This document shows, piece by piece, positions 1 to 8,642 of a stretch of 64,000 nucleotides of DNA; position 1 is the first letter of the stretch, and every line of letters starts with the position of its first letter. A program made the translations under genes and the position numbers. A model generated the notes under the pieces. It was not told where the DNA came from and searched no databases. It was given only the letters and a program-made list of their open reading frames with translations. The stretch comes from Fontibacillus panacisegetis. GTDB taxonomy: Bacteria > Bacillota > Bacilli > Paenibacillales > Paenibacillaceae. The stretch is taken from contig NZ_FNBG01000009.1 of assembly GCF_900102215.1 (NCBI RefSeq), forward strand, positions 85,844 through 149,843, given 5' to 3'.

Positions 1-359
1 TTGACTTTAAGCTCCTCCTCCACCGCTTTCATGAACCCCGCCAATTCGCCAACCAATTTCGTTGCTTCCTGGACTGAATCAGACTCAACTGCTTGCTTGT
101 AAAGCTTGACCTTACTCTGCATTTCCTCTAAAGCTGTAGGAATATCCCCTAGATCAGCGGGAGCTATTACAGTCAACTTGTCCCTATGCGAGTCAATGTT
201 ATTAGATTCAACAGCTTGCTCTGCATTAGTGCTGAATTCGCTTTTCTCGTTCGGTGTACATCCTGCGAGAAGCACAATGAAAACTAATGCACATAAAATG
301 TTATAGCCGTATAGCTTTAAAACTCCGGTTTGGATAAATTTTTCTGGTACCAAGAACAA
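1..359 (-). CDS. Lipoprotein, 3' end cut by window edge
   Basis: An open frame runs on the minus strand from a TTG at 359 to the window edge. An in-frame TAG lies directly before this TTG and no ATG is available near the front, so TTG 359 or TTG 353 must be the start; a GGGGG run at 364-368 is the likely ribosome site and fits 353 better by spacing. The protein begins with a short basic stretch, a hydrophobic segment and a lipobox (LLAGC), so it should be exported and lipid-anchored. The following 85 residues are charged, helical and not recognised as a solute-binding protein. A Fur-like box lies just upstream, which suggests iron-repressed expression and a role in iron uptake; this is inference. 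The 3' end is outside the window. Confidence 0.7.
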   Translation of the reverse strand, partial: MFLVPEKFIQTGVLKLYGYNILCALVFIVLLAGCTPNEKSEFSTNAEQAVESNNIDSHRDKLTVIAPADLGDIPTALEEMQSKVKLYKQAVESDSVQEATKLVGELAGFMKAVEEELKV

Positions 360-376
360 CTATCCCCCATTTGTAA

Positions 377-391
377 TGATAATCATTTTCA
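377..391. promoter_or_regulatory. Fur box upstream of the lipoprotein gene
   Basis: TGATAATCATTTTCA matches the 7-1-7 Fur consensus TGATAATNATTATCA at all but one base. It lies 18 bp upstream of the TTG start of the minus-strand lipoprotein gene, where a repressor would block its expression in iron-replete cells. Confidence 0.65.
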
Positions 392-486
392 TTTACATTT
401 TAGCGACCGATCCTTTTTATTTGTATACACTTCATTGTCATTTTCATATGGATAAAATCTTCAATTCGCAAATATTACTGTGAGTA

Positions 487-515
487 TTGTCATATAATCC
501 TTTTATTGGTACAAT
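487..515 (+). promoter_or_regulatory. Sigma-A promoter of the Btr-like regulator gene
   Basis: TTGTCA (487-492) and TACAAT (510-515) are separated by 17 bp, close to the vegetative consensus. The predicted start site falls at about 522, inside the Fur box that follows. Confidence 0.55.
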
Positions 516-519
516 CAAT

Positions 520-534
520 TGATAATCATTATCA
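520..534. promoter_or_regulatory. Perfect Fur box over the predicted start site
   Basis: TGATAATCATTATCA fits the 7-1-7 Fur consensus exactly and is a palindrome around its central base. It overlaps the predicted transcription start of the plus-strand AraC-type gene, the classic geometry for iron-dependent repression. Confidence 0.8.
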
Positions 535-567
535 GTTAGATCATTCATTTGAAAGGGTTGTCTTCCA

Positions 568-2160
568 TTGAATCAGGAAATGACGATGACAGTATATATT
601 CCATTACAATTAAAGAATCATTGCTTTCAGCGCGGATTTCGTTCCAAGCCTCTTACCTTTCGACGTCCATCTATTGTTTTTGTCGTAAATGGAACTGGTA
701 TTATCTTCATAAATCAGAAGTCACATTTTTTAAAAAGCGGAGTCACCATAATCCTCAACCCGGACGATCACGTACAATTCATAAATGATTCTTCTAACGA
801 AATGGAATTGCAATTACTTCACTATCAGCCCTTTCGATTCAATGCGTCGAATCAAACTTTCGCTGCTGCCGAAGTGCCATTAGATTTTACCCGTTGTATG
901 CCTGTCATTTCGTCCTCCTCATTAGTAGATTCATTCCTGACAAAAATAAAGACTGCAACTGGTAACGATGAAAGGCAGTATCAAGTCAAACGACAGCTTT
1001 ACTTCTCCGAGCTTATCCTTCATCTTCATTCTCTGATCGAGATAGAATCTTCAGCAATTGACGATACCATTTCCAAGACGATTACTTATATGGAAGAAAA
1101 TTATGCCAAGCCGATCTCAATGAGTGAGCTGCCCCGAATGGCTGGAATGACGCAAAGCTCTTACTGCCGGGCTTTCAAGAAAAAAACGGGTATGACTCCT
1201 GGCCAATACTTAACTAGAATACGTATACTTAAAGCAAAAGAGCTGATGATGGACCGTAAATCTACCTTAAGGCAAATCGCTGTTCAAGTTGGATACCAGG
1301 ACGAGTTGTACTTTAGCCGAATATTTAAAAAAACCGAAGGAATGTCTCCTTCGCTCTATACACAACGTAAAGATAAAAAAATAGCTATAATCAGCAAATA
1401 TTTATTACAGGATCATCTGCTCGCTTTGGGCATCGAACCGATTGCAGCGCCAGCTTATCCACGCTATTACGATACACCTTCTGGTTTCCCCAGTTACCTG
1501 CATAAGCGTCTGCAAAGCACTGTACCACTAAATGCAGAAAGAGAACCATCACCTAGCGACGTGCTGAGCTTATCTCCTGACTGGATTTTTAAGACAGAGG
1601 TCTCTTATTCATTAGCTGGACGCCCCCTGGAACCTGGAGGAAACACGCTATTGATTAGCCACTCTACAAGCTGGGAGCAGTATCTGCGTGACATAGCTGT
1701 ACGTCTGGATAAAAAGAAAACTGCTGAACGTTTAATCCACAAAATGACCGCTTTAGAGAAGAAAGCCCAGACTACACTTGCGCCATTGGCCCGTCAAGGC
1801 ACATGGGCTATTGTTCGTCTTCTGCCAAATGATCTGCGTTTATATGGAGTGAAGGATCACGCCTTTACTGACTTGTTCTATAGGCGCCTTCAATTCAAGG
1901 CTGATGAGAGACTTACACATTCCTACTATGAAAGTAATGCATTGCATAAGCTGGGATCACTTGATCCAGACAACGTTCTAATTTTATGGAGCGAACCTCG
2001 TGAAATTGAGGCTATTCAAGTCGAGGAAGCCTGGCAGCAATTAAAGGCGGTGCAGAACAATCGTATTTTTATACCAGACTCAAAGGAATGGGACCCTTGG
2101 GGGCCGATCGGTAGAGAATACATGATTCAGTCGATGGTGAAATTTTTTCAACTCTCTTAA
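568..2160 (+). CDS. btr: Btr-like AraC regulator with siderophore-binding domain
   Basis: The 530-residue product starts at a TTG with AAAGGG nearby. Residues about 165-265 form two AraC-type helix-turn-helix units (…MSELPRMAGMTQSSYCRAFKK… and …LRQIAVQVGYQDELYFSRIFKK…). Residues about 275-530 look like a FecB/TroA-type siderophore-binding domain placed behind the DNA-binding part. This layout and length match Bacillus subtilis Btr (YbbB), which senses Fe-bacillibactin and activates its uptake genes. There is no signal peptide, so it acts in the cytoplasm. The Fur box at its promoter supports an iron role. The ligand here is unknown, and the target genes are presumably to the left of the window. 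Confidence 0.82.
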   Translation: MNQEMTMTVYIPLQLKNHCFQRGFRSKPLTFRRPSIVFVVNGTGIIFINQKSHFLKSGVTIILNPDDHVQFINDSSNEMELQLLHYQPFRFNASNQTFAAAEVPLDFTRCMPVISSSSLVDSFLTKIKTATGNDERQYQVKRQLYFSELILHLHSLIEIESSAIDDTISKTITYMEENYAKPISMSELPRMAGMTQSSYCRAFKKKTGMTPGQYLTRIRILKAKELMMDRKSTLRQIAVQVGYQDELYFSRIFKKTEGMSPSLYTQRKDKKIAIISKYLLQDHLLALGIEPIAAPAYPRYYDTPSGFPSYLHKRLQSTVPLNAEREPSPSDVLSLSPDWIFKTEVSYSLAGRPLEPGGNTLLISHSTSWEQYLRDIAVRLDKKKTAERLIHKMTALEKKAQTTLAPLARQGTWAIVRLLPNDLRLYGVKDHAFTDLFYRRLQFKADERLTHSYYESNALHKLGSLDPDNVLILWSEPREIEAIQVEEAWQQLKAVQNNRIFIPDSKEWDPWGPIGREYMIQSMVKFFQLS

Positions 2161-2262
2161 TATTCTACTTTTTTACCCCAATCCACTATTGTGTAATTTT
2201 AAAAGAGAAAGCACATGATTATATCCTTTGGAATACGATGTATGAAGAGGTGAAAGCAAATC

Positions 2263-2592
2263 ATGGCCTCAACCAAAAATAACAATAACAAGTCGAAAAC
2301 GACGTCGGCAACCAAAAAAAACTGCAAATCAAAAAACGACTCATCTATACAAGATTTATTACAAAGTAAAAATATGGAGATCATTGTGGCCGCACTTCTT
2401 GTAACAGGAAAACTAAGAGTAGATGCTGTTCAATTATTCAGACAAGCTACTATGATCGTTAGCCTTACAGGTAAATATAAAACACTAGCCAATATGAACA
2501 ATTCAAATGTCAGCAAAATGATTAAATTTCTAAATGAAAATGGGGATATGACTTTGGATGAAGTAATTCAGGCGTTTAAATCAAAGATGTAG
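2263..2592 (+). CDS. Small hypothetical protein with Asn/Lys/Ser-rich head
   Basis: A 109-residue protein with a good ribosome site (GAGGTGA) before ATG 2263. Residues 1-30 are a low-complexity Asn/Lys/Ser/Thr stretch, and the rest is a soluble-looking helical domain ending in KSKM. No family is recognised. A second small gene follows after 20 bp and shares its terminator, so the two probably form one transcript. The tail after the polar head could be a small winged-helix-like unit, but this is only an impression. Confidence 0.6.
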   Translation: MASTKNNNNKSKTTSATKKNCKSKNDSSIQDLLQSKNMEIIVAALLVTGKLRVDAVQLFRQATMIVSLTGKYKTLANMNNSNVSKMIKFLNENGDMTLDEVIQAFKSKM

Positions 2593-2612
2593 GATTAGAG
2601 AGGAGAATTACG

Positions 2613-2747
2613 GTGAGTAATTCAAATGGTAACGATTTTGATGGGGAAGCTTTTGCTGGACTAATCATCGCATTTATACTGGCTGGTTTATTTTTCTTTG
2701 GTTCAACAGATATTAAAGATCTCTCTGCTGAACCTACTCAACCGTAA
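2613..2747 (+). CDS. Small single-span membrane protein (44 aa)
   Basis: GTG at 2613 follows AGGAGA at a proper distance. The 44-residue product has a polar, Asn-rich head, one strongly hydrophobic segment (about residues 14-30, AFAGLIIAFILAGLFFFG) and a short acidic tail, as expected for a one-pass membrane protein. It lies 20 bp after the preceding small gene and just before an intrinsic terminator. No family is recognised; the ribosome site, position and terminator are the case for it being real. Confidence 0.55.
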   Translation: MSNSNGNDFDGEAFAGLIIAFILAGLFFFGSTDIKDLSAEPTQP

Positions 2748-2770
2748 AAAAGAAATCTCCCTATTCAGCA

Positions 2771-2814
2771 AAAAAGCTGATAACGCATGTCTACTTTACG
2801 TTACCAGCTTTTTT
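2771..2814 (+). terminator. Intrinsic terminator after the two small genes
   Basis: AAAAGCTGATAACG and CGTTACCAGCTTTT form a 14-bp stem with one mismatch and a 13-base loop, followed by a T run. It ends the plus-strand pair of small genes. Confidence 0.8.
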
Positions 2815-2916
2815 CCATGCGATGATCCTGTTTGTACAAGCCCATATGAATCTTTACGACTAGCGATCAAGTATTGAAGATCAATATATGAACTCATGCT
2901 TCAACAAAAAATGTAG

Positions 2917-3198
2917 TCAAAAAATTTGATCTACTAGGTAAGTAGAAAACAACAATGATACCATAAATATCGACACACTTATTTGGACAATCGTTTCATC
3001 CTTAATCTTATTATAGTAATTTCGCAATATCGCTAAATATACCAATACAATCAGGAGAAATAATCCCCCTAGAATGATTGGAACGAGTATACGATTTGTG
3101 TCCAACAGCATACCACCGATCAAATGGCTGCTGCTTACTCCTAAAATTAAACTGAAAATCAGAAATGCGATATCCAGAAACCTTAATTTTTTCAACAA
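2917..3198 (-). CDS. Small three-span membrane protein
   Basis: 93 residues starting at a TTG (TTG TTG AAA AAA) after a GGCGGAG site. Three hydrophobic segments at about residues 9-27, 36-59 and 70-88 make it an integral membrane protein. It is the last gene behind kimA and yfcE, 32 bp after yfcE, so it is probably co-transcribed with them. No family is recognised. Confidence 0.55.
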   Translation of the reverse strand: MLKKLRFLDIAFLIFSLILGVSSSHLIGGMLLDTNRILVPIILGGLFLLIVLVYLAILRNYYNKIKDETIVQISVSIFMVSLLFSTYLVDQIF

Positions 3199-3230
3199 AG
3201 CTCCGCCTTCCTCATTATGAAGTACAAAGT

Positions 3231-3776
3231 TTATTCAAAACGTATTTGCTTGACGATCCCGCCCTCAATATCTTTCACTAGAAAAGTGCCGTTCTCAATT
3301 ATTCCGTAAGTGTGCGGATAATTACCTTTAGGCAATGCAATAGAACCTGGGTTAAGCAAATAAAATCCGTCCTTGTACTCCGCCACCGGAATATGCGTAT
3401 GTCCCTGAATAAAAATGTCATTCTCCATTAATGGCGGCAAATGCTCCATATTGAATCCATGACCATGCGTAGCATAGATACGACGTCTTTCATGATAGAG
3501 CATGGCGTAATCAGCCATAATGGGAAACTGGATCAACATCTGATCAACTTCCGAGTCACAGTTCCCCCGCACAGCGATTATTTGTTGTTTGTGAAGGTTC
3601 AACACTTCCGCTACTTTCCCCGGATTATATCCTTCAGGCAATGGATTCCGCGGGCCGTGATACAAGAAGTCACCGAGCATAACAATTTGATCCGGCTGCT
3701 CAACAGCTGCTTTATCCAGAGCTTGATTCAACCAATGCAAGGAGCCATGAACATCAGATATAAACATCAATTTCAT
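3231..3776 (-). CDS. yfcE: YfcE-type metallophosphodiesterase
   Basis: The 181-residue protein carries the calcineurin-like metallophosphoesterase motifs in order: DVHGS near residue 8, GD near 36, GNCDSEVDQ near 92, THGHG near 122 and GHTHIP near 143. It aligns by eye along its whole length with E. coli YfcE (184 aa), a manganese-dependent phosphodiesterase whose natural substrate is unsettled. It is cytoplasmic. The AAAGGAG site lies 6 bp ahead of ATG 3776, and the gene follows kimA by 20 bp, so it shares the riboswitch-controlled transcript. Whether its substrate relates to potassium or c-di-AMP is open. Confidence 0.88.
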   Translation of the reverse strand: MKLMFISDVHGSLHWLNQALDKAAVEQPDQIVMLGDFLYHGPRNPLPEGYNPGKVAEVLNLHKQQIIAVRGNCDSEVDQMLIQFPIMADYAMLYHERRRIYATHGHGFNMEHLPPLMENDIFIQGHTHIPVAEYKDGFYLLNPGSIALPKGNYPHTYGIIENGTFLVKDIEGGIVKQIRFE

Positions 3777-3796
3777 GAAAGAAATCTCCTTTCACA

Positions 3797-5623
3797 CTAT
3801 TTTTTAAAATGGTACGGAACAGTTGTCACGATCAAATCTTTTCGGTACAACAAATTCGCACGAATTAGCAAACTGGACTGGTTATGAAGGGCGTTATGCC
3901 ACCGTTTTTTCGTTATGAACTGCGGGATCAGTACCGTCACCCTATAGTTTGATTCTTTCGCCTTATTCTCAACAGTATCGATAAATTTAGTGAGTGGCTG
4001 AATTATGCTTCGATACTGGGAATATAGCGTAACCAGTCGAACGTTAGGCTGCCACTGATTCCATTTTTCTTCAAACTGCTTTTCTGCTTCCTTATCAAAG
4101 GCAACATATACCGCAATAATTTGTTCCGGAGATAGTGATTTCGCGTAATTCAGTGTATTCTCAACCACATGTGTAATCCCCGCCACTGGAACCAACATGA
4201 TATTCCCTTCGATCGGTAAATCTGGTTCGTTCGGATTGATTCGCAGCTGATCTCCCACTGCTTCATAATGCTTATTTATTTTTTTAAATACCAACACTAT
4301 CGCTGGTAAAAAAATCAGGGCTGGCCACACTTGCGGAAATTTGGTGATGAAAAAAATCATCATGACGGTAAAGCTGATCAGCGCACCTATTGCATTAATA
4401 CTTAGCTTTACTTTCCAGCCTGCGGGTTTTTCCCGAATCCATTTCACCAGCATTCCCGCTTGAGCCAACGTAAACGGAATAAATACACCAACCGCATAAA
4501 GAGGAATCAGATGCTCTGTTTGCCCTTTAAACACAATAATCAATAAAATGGATGCCACAGCCAAAAATAGAATACCGTTGGAGTATCCAAGACGGTCTCC
4601 CCGGACCGTAAACATTCTGGCAATGTATTTGTCTTTAGCCAGGTTCACAGCCAGCAGCGGAAATGCTGAATACCCTGTGTTTGCAGCCAAAACAAGAATC
4701 ATTGCAGTTATTCCCTGGATAATATAATACATTGTGCCTCTTCCAAAGGTAACGGAGGCGATTTGTGATACAACGGTTTCCTCGACTTTTGGTGAAATCC
4801 CGTAATAATAAGCCAGCCAAACAATTCCCGTAAATAACAGAGCTAACAGTACTCCCATCGCTGCCAGCGTTTTAGAGGCATTGACCGGAGCAGGCTCCTT
4901 AAAATTTGGAATCGCGTTGGATATCGCCTCTACACCAGTTAAAGCTGAACTCCCTGATGCGAACGCCCTTAAGAGCAGGAACAGTGACAAGCCAGCAACT
5001 GGAGTACCTATAGAAGCATGGAGATCCGGCGATACTTTGCCTGTCAGTATTTGATACAACCCCGCTACAATCATGATAAAAATAACTAGTACAAATAGAT
5101 AAACCGGATAAGCCAGTATTGAAGCTGATTCGGTAATACCACGAAGATTCAGTATTGTAATCACAATGACCAAAAAGATGGCAATAGGCACATTGTAAAA
5201 ATGCAAGCTTGGGAAAGCGGACGTTATGGCGTCCGTTCCTGCTGATATGCTAACGGCAACCGTCAATATATAGTCGACCAGCAATGCGCCTCCGGCTAAT
5301 AAACCGGAGCTTACGCCAAGGTTTTCCTTAGAAACCACGTAGGCACCACCGCCATGCGGATAAGCAAAAATCACTTGTCGGTATGATAGAACAAGCGCCA
5401 GCAGCAGAACAAGAATTCCGGCCGCAATCGGAATGGATAACCAATAGGCAGCTGCACCGATCGTCATTAATACGAGTAAAATTTGCTCCGGACCATAGGC
5501 CACAGAGGATAAGGCATCTGACGATAGAATTGCCAGAGCTTTTGTTTTATTTAATTTTTGTTCTCCAAGCTGAGTAGACTTTAACGGTTGACCGATAAGT
5601 ACTCTCTTGATTATTGAAAACAT
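3797..5623 (-). CDS. kimA: KimA-type potassium importer (APC superfamily)
   Basis: 608 residues, the length of B. subtilis KimA (YdaO). About twelve membrane spans fill residues 30-440, and a hydrophilic C-terminal part (about 445-608) resembles the cytosolic USP-like domain of KimA. The APC signature is near the front (ALSSVAYGPEQILL). KimA is a high-affinity K+/H+ symporter. The leader carries a ydaO-class riboswitch and terminator, which shut the gene off when c-di-AMP signals ample potassium. It is first in an operon with yfcE and a small membrane protein. Confidence 0.9.
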   Translation of the reverse strand: MFSIIKRVLIGQPLKSTQLGEQKLNKTKALAILSSDALSSVAYGPEQILLVLMTIGAAAYWLSIPIAAGILVLLLALVLSYRQVIFAYPHGGGAYVVSKENLGVSSGLLAGGALLVDYILTVAVSISAGTDAITSAFPSLHFYNVPIAIFLVIVITILNLRGITESASILAYPVYLFVLVIFIMIVAGLYQILTGKVSPDLHASIGTPVAGLSLFLLLRAFASGSSALTGVEAISNAIPNFKEPAPVNASKTLAAMGVLLALLFTGIVWLAYYYGISPKVEETVVSQIASVTFGRGTMYYIIQGITAMILVLAANTGYSAFPLLAVNLAKDKYIARMFTVRGDRLGYSNGILFLAVASILLIIVFKGQTEHLIPLYAVGVFIPFTLAQAGMLVKWIREKPAGWKVKLSINAIGALISFTVMMIFFITKFPQVWPALIFLPAIVLVFKKINKHYEAVGDQLRINPNEPDLPIEGNIMLVPVAGITHVVENTLNYAKSLSPEQIIAVYVAFDKEAEKQFEEKWNQWQPNVRLVTLYSQYRSIIQPLTKFIDTVENKAKESNYRVTVLIPQFITKKRWHNALHNQSSLLIRANLLYRKDLIVTTVPYHFKK

Positions 5624-5699
5624 GACCCTTCACCACCAGCTATATTTTAATTGCTTAATCAAAAGTGCTTTATAGCTTTCTCTAACTCAATTGGACAGC

Positions 5700-5730
5700 A
5701 AAAAACCACAGAGGCAAGAACCCCTGTGGT
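5700..5730 (-). terminator. Riboswitch-controlled terminator ahead of kimA
   Basis: On the minus strand ACCACAGGGG, a short loop and CCTCTGTGGT form a strong hairpin followed by TTTTTT. It sits directly after the riboswitch core and about 75 bp before kimA, so ligand binding can decide between termination and read-through. Confidence 0.85.
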
Positions 5731-5955
5731 CCATTTTTCAAATGGTCACAGTATCATCCTCTCCCAGACTACGCTTACGAGGTTAGCTGTCGGATTAGGG
5801 TGGTGAGAGTCACCCCTCTGCGAAATGTTCTTGCTGAAGAACAATTGCAGATTCACCCCATGCCTTCGGTTGGTATTTTGCCCCAAACACGTCGACATTA
5901 TGGTTCCCCCGCTTTCCCGTTTTCCGGGAAACTCAGCGAATCAAGATATCAAATA
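5731..5955 (-). ncRNA. ydaO-class c-di-AMP riboswitch
   Basis: The minus-strand leader of kimA contains the conserved ydaO element pieces, notably CAGCTAACCTCGTAAGCG, a GGGG-rich 5' part and the ACCATTTG segment before the expression platform. This class binds two c-di-AMP molecules and normally switches transcription off. Its position between a good promoter and an intrinsic terminator ahead of a kimA homologue is the standard arrangement in Bacillus. Boundaries are approximate. Confidence 0.88.
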
Positions 5956-5964
5956 CAAGACTGA

Positions 5965-5993
5965 ATATTACTCCTGGTCTTCGTTTCTGTAAA
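5965..5993 (-). promoter_or_regulatory. Sigma-A promoter of the kimA operon
   Basis: On the minus strand TTTACA (5993-5988) and TAATAT (5970-5965) are 17 bp apart. The start site would be at about 5958, just ahead of the riboswitch. Confidence 0.6.
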
Positions 5994-6090
5994 AGTCTGA
6001 AAAAGGCACAAAAAACGATTTCCAGACGTAATTAGGATAAAAAAGCGCTTACTTCCCCTGATCTCATTGATTATCATGAATTTTCAACGT

Positions 6091-6137
6091 AAAAAAAACG
6101 GGCATTTCCGGCATAAAATCATGCCGAAAAAACCCGT
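6091..6137 (-). terminator. Intrinsic terminator of pdxK
   Basis: A nested hairpin (ACGGG…CCCGT outside, CGGCAT…ATGCCG inside) is followed on the minus strand by eight T residues. It ends the pdxK transcript 26 bp after its stop codon. Confidence 0.8.
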
Positions 6138-6163
6138 ATAATTATTTAGACAATTATGATGCT

Positions 6164-6979
6164 CTACTCTCCGTTCAATCGGAACCCTGCATGAAAAACA
6201 GGTCCCACATATTCGTTAAATTGATATCCTGAACGAATAGCTGCTGTTACAAATTTTTTCGCTTTAGCTACAGCTTCCTTCACAGATAATCCATTAGCTA
6301 ACCCACCTGCTACAGCTGCAGCAAAAGTACAGCCAGCGCCGTGATTATGAGCGGGTTCAATTTTTGGCGTCTCCAGAATCGTAAATTCCGTACCGTCATA
6401 GAGCAGGTCTACAGCCATGTCCCCATCCAGCGATTTTCCGCCTTTTATGACAACATTTTTTGCACCGCGTTCATGAATGATCTTGGCTGCTTCCTTCATC
6501 TCACCAACAGTCGTAAGACGCCCTAGGCCAGACAATACTCCGGCTTCAAATAAATTTGGCGTAGCAACCGCAGCTAACGGCAGAAGCAAATCACGAATGG
6601 CATCCGCACTATCCGGATTAAGTACTTCATCTTCCCCTTTGCACACCATAACAGGGTCAATAACCACATTTTTTTGCTGATTTTCCAGAATACATTTCTG
6701 TACTACTTCGATAATAGGCACACTGCCCAGCATCCCTGTTTTCATAGCATCCACAGGTCCACCCGCAAAAACAGTCTTAAGCTGCTCTGCAACCAGCTTA
6801 GCATCTATTGGATACACGTTATGATGCCAGCCATTGTCCGGGTCCATCGTTACAATGGTCGTCAAAGCGCTGAAACCATAAGTTCCATATTCTTCAAATG
6901 TCTTCAGGTCTGCCTGCAATCCCGCGCCACCGCTGGAATCACTACCGGCAATTGTTAATGTTTTTAGTATGGTTGACAT
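6164..6979 (-). CDS. pdxK: Pyridoxine/HMP kinase of the ThiD family (PdxK-like)
   Basis: The product (271 aa from ATG 6979) belongs to the ribokinase-fold ThiD/PdxK family: TIAGSDSSGGAGLQADLKTF near the start, DPVMVCKG in the middle and the anion-hole/catalytic motif HGAGCTF near residue 212, where ThiD has GTGCTFS. The closest remembered relative is the B. subtilis pyridoxine kinase PdxK, which phosphorylates pyridoxine, pyridoxal and also HMP. It would serve vitamin B6 salvage in the cytoplasm. A longer reading frame begins at 7024, but GAGGGAG fits ATG 6979 (9 bp) better than ATG 6985 (3 bp). It stands alone with its own terminator. Confidence 0.85.
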   Translation of the reverse strand: MSTILKTLTIAGSDSSGGAGLQADLKTFEEYGTYGFSALTTIVTMDPDNGWHHNVYPIDAKLVAEQLKTVFAGGPVDAMKTGMLGSVPIIEVVQKCILENQQKNVVIDPVMVCKGEDEVLNPDSADAIRDLLLPLAAVATPNLFEAGVLSGLGRLTTVGEMKEAAKIIHERGAKNVVIKGGKSLDGDMAVDLLYDGTEFTILETPKIEPAHNHGAGCTFAAAVAGGLANGLSVKEAVAKAKKFVTAAIRSGYQFNEYVGPVFHAGFRLNGE

Positions 6980-7077
6980 AGTCATGAACTCCCTCTCTTG
7001 CTTTGTGTTTCGCTTATATTGCAAATATTATCATATCCTTAAATAAAGATTATGAAAAGCCAAATAATGGTCAATGC

Positions 7078-7617
7078 TCACTTCAATTGATCGATCATCT
7101 TCTCAGCAAGCCGCTTGTATGTATTAGCATGATGAATAAGTGTGAGCACTGTTAATAGAGTCTTCTCTTTCTGGTTATGATCCCTGTCAGACACACCATG
7201 CTCCGCTTCTTGCAGATGTTGTGCAAAAAGCATAGACTGGTGCTGCTTCAGAACTAAAAACTCCTGATAAACCTCCTGTACATTTACCTCCTCATGATGC
7301 AACGTTCCTTGAAACAAGCTTTTTATATCAGAAATCGACAAGGTTTGCTTCAAATGATAAATAAGCGCCATAATAAGGATATGCTCGGATGTATATTTTT
7401 TATTGATTGCGGGCATAAGAATTTTATCTTTCGTATAATTGTTGATCATGGTCTTCGTCAACAGCTTGTCCTCAGGATAACGTTTACTCGTACCTAAGGC
7501 ATTCTCGAAGATCGTAATCACCTGATCCATATACAAATCAATATTCGGAATATCGGATAGCTGAATATCACCCTGTTCCATAATTTGCTCCAGTAAGAGC
7601 TGTATATCTTCTTGCAA
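7078..7617 (-). CDS. DUF1836 protein
   Basis: 179 residues from TTG 7617, with AAGGAGG upstream. The segment from about residue 28 to 105 (YMDQVITIFENAL…LLTKTMINNYTKDKIL…YTSEHILIMALIYHLKQ) is typical of DUF1836, a Firmicute family thought to resemble MerR-like winged helices. The function is not established. The gene is monocistronic and divergent from the SGNH hydrolase gene. Confidence 0.75.
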   Translation of the reverse strand: MQEDIQLLLEQIMEQGDIQLSDIPNIDLYMDQVITIFENALGTSKRYPEDKLLTKTMINNYTKDKILMPAINKKYTSEHILIMALIYHLKQTLSISDIKSLFQGTLHHEEVNVQEVYQEFLVLKQHQSMLFAQHLQEAEHGVSDRDHNQKEKTLLTVLTLIHHANTYKRLAEKMIDQLK

Positions 7618-7778
7618 CTTTGTTCCTTCCTCCTTATTAAGTGCCGCAATATCATTTTGATTTTACAAATATATTATACACATTTTTAGAATCACGTGAT
7701 ATAATTGCACTATACTAACATGTAGTAATGATAACTACATAATATTGTTTGATCAACCTTACCAGGAGGTCTTAGTCC

Positions 7779-8501
7779 ATGTTATCACAAAAAGATCATT
7801 ACAACATTGTGCTTTTCGGAGATTCCATCGCCAAAGGCGTCATATTAGATCAAGAAAATGGCAAATACAAAGTGCTTAGCAACAGCTTCGCCAATCTGGT
7901 ACAGCAGCAGTTCAAAGGAATCATTCACAATGCGGGGAGATTCGGTTCCGTCATCACTAAAGGCTTCTCCACAATGTATCGTGACGTACTCAGCAAAAAG
8001 CCCGATATTGTTATCCTTGAATTCGGAGGCAACGACTGTGACTACAACTGGGAAGAAATTGCCCAGAATCCTCATGGTGATTTTTTACCGAAAACAACAT
8101 TAAACCATTATGTATCTACCTTAAAAGAAATGATTCAGCAGCTGCGTCAAGAAAAGATCATTCCCGTGCTTATGACACTGCCTCCACTGGATGCAGAGCG
8201 ATATTTCAAATGGATTAGCAAAAATAATGCTGCCAATGCGAGCAACATACTCCTCTGGTTAGGAACTGTTAATAAAATTTACGATTGGCATAAGCTATAT
8301 AATGAAGCTATTGTACAGGTTGCCAAGGAGCTTAAAGTGAAATGGATCGATATACGAGATTCTTTCCTGAATACACAGGATTATCGAGAATACATGTGCG
8401 AGGATGGCATTCATCCGAATGAACAAGGTCATAAGCTCATCGCGGATTATTTTCTTCATTTCATGAAAAATAACTACGAGGAACTTCTTAAACCTGTATA
8501 A
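7779..8501 (+). CDS. SGNH/GDSL-family hydrolase
   Basis: 240 residues after a strong AGGAGG site. The SGNH blocks are visible: GDS at residues 12-14 (nucleophile Ser), the oxyanion Gly near residue 59, GGND near 86-89, and the catalytic Asp/His pair in DGIHPNEQGH near 213. No signal peptide is seen, so it should be an intracellular esterase, acyl hydrolase or deacetylase. The substrate cannot be told from sequence. An intrinsic terminator follows. Confidence 0.82.
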   Translation: MLSQKDHYNIVLFGDSIAKGVILDQENGKYKVLSNSFANLVQQQFKGIIHNAGRFGSVITKGFSTMYRDVLSKKPDIVILEFGGNDCDYNWEEIAQNPHGDFLPKTTLNHYVSTLKEMIQQLRQEKIIPVLMTLPPLDAERYFKWISKNNAANASNILLWLGTVNKIYDWHKLYNEAIVQVAKELKVKWIDIRDSFLNTQDYREYMCEDGIHPNEQGHKLIADYFLHFMKNNYEELLKPV

Positions 8502-8514
8502 AATAATAATAATT

Positions 8515-8552
8515 AAGCCTCATTGTCACTTACTGACGATGAGGCTTTTTTC
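8515..8552 (+). terminator. Intrinsic terminator after the SGNH hydrolase
   Basis: AAGCCTCAT…ATGAGGCTT stem with a 15-base loop followed by a TTTTTT run. Confidence 0.85.
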
Positions 8553-8642
8553 TGAAAATACTTCATCATTAAATTTTTATCACAGGAACATATTGACCCT
8601 GATGGTATACTAGTTAGCATAAAATTTGGAGGTGATTGATAG

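Noticed and set aside
3441..3887. 148-residue plus-strand frame opposite yfcE
   Set aside because: Mirror frame of a conserved gene and of the end of kimA, without ribosome site or domain.
8553..8642. Moco riboswitch upstream of moaD
   Set aside because: The interval is too short and holds only an extended -10 promoter and ribosome site.
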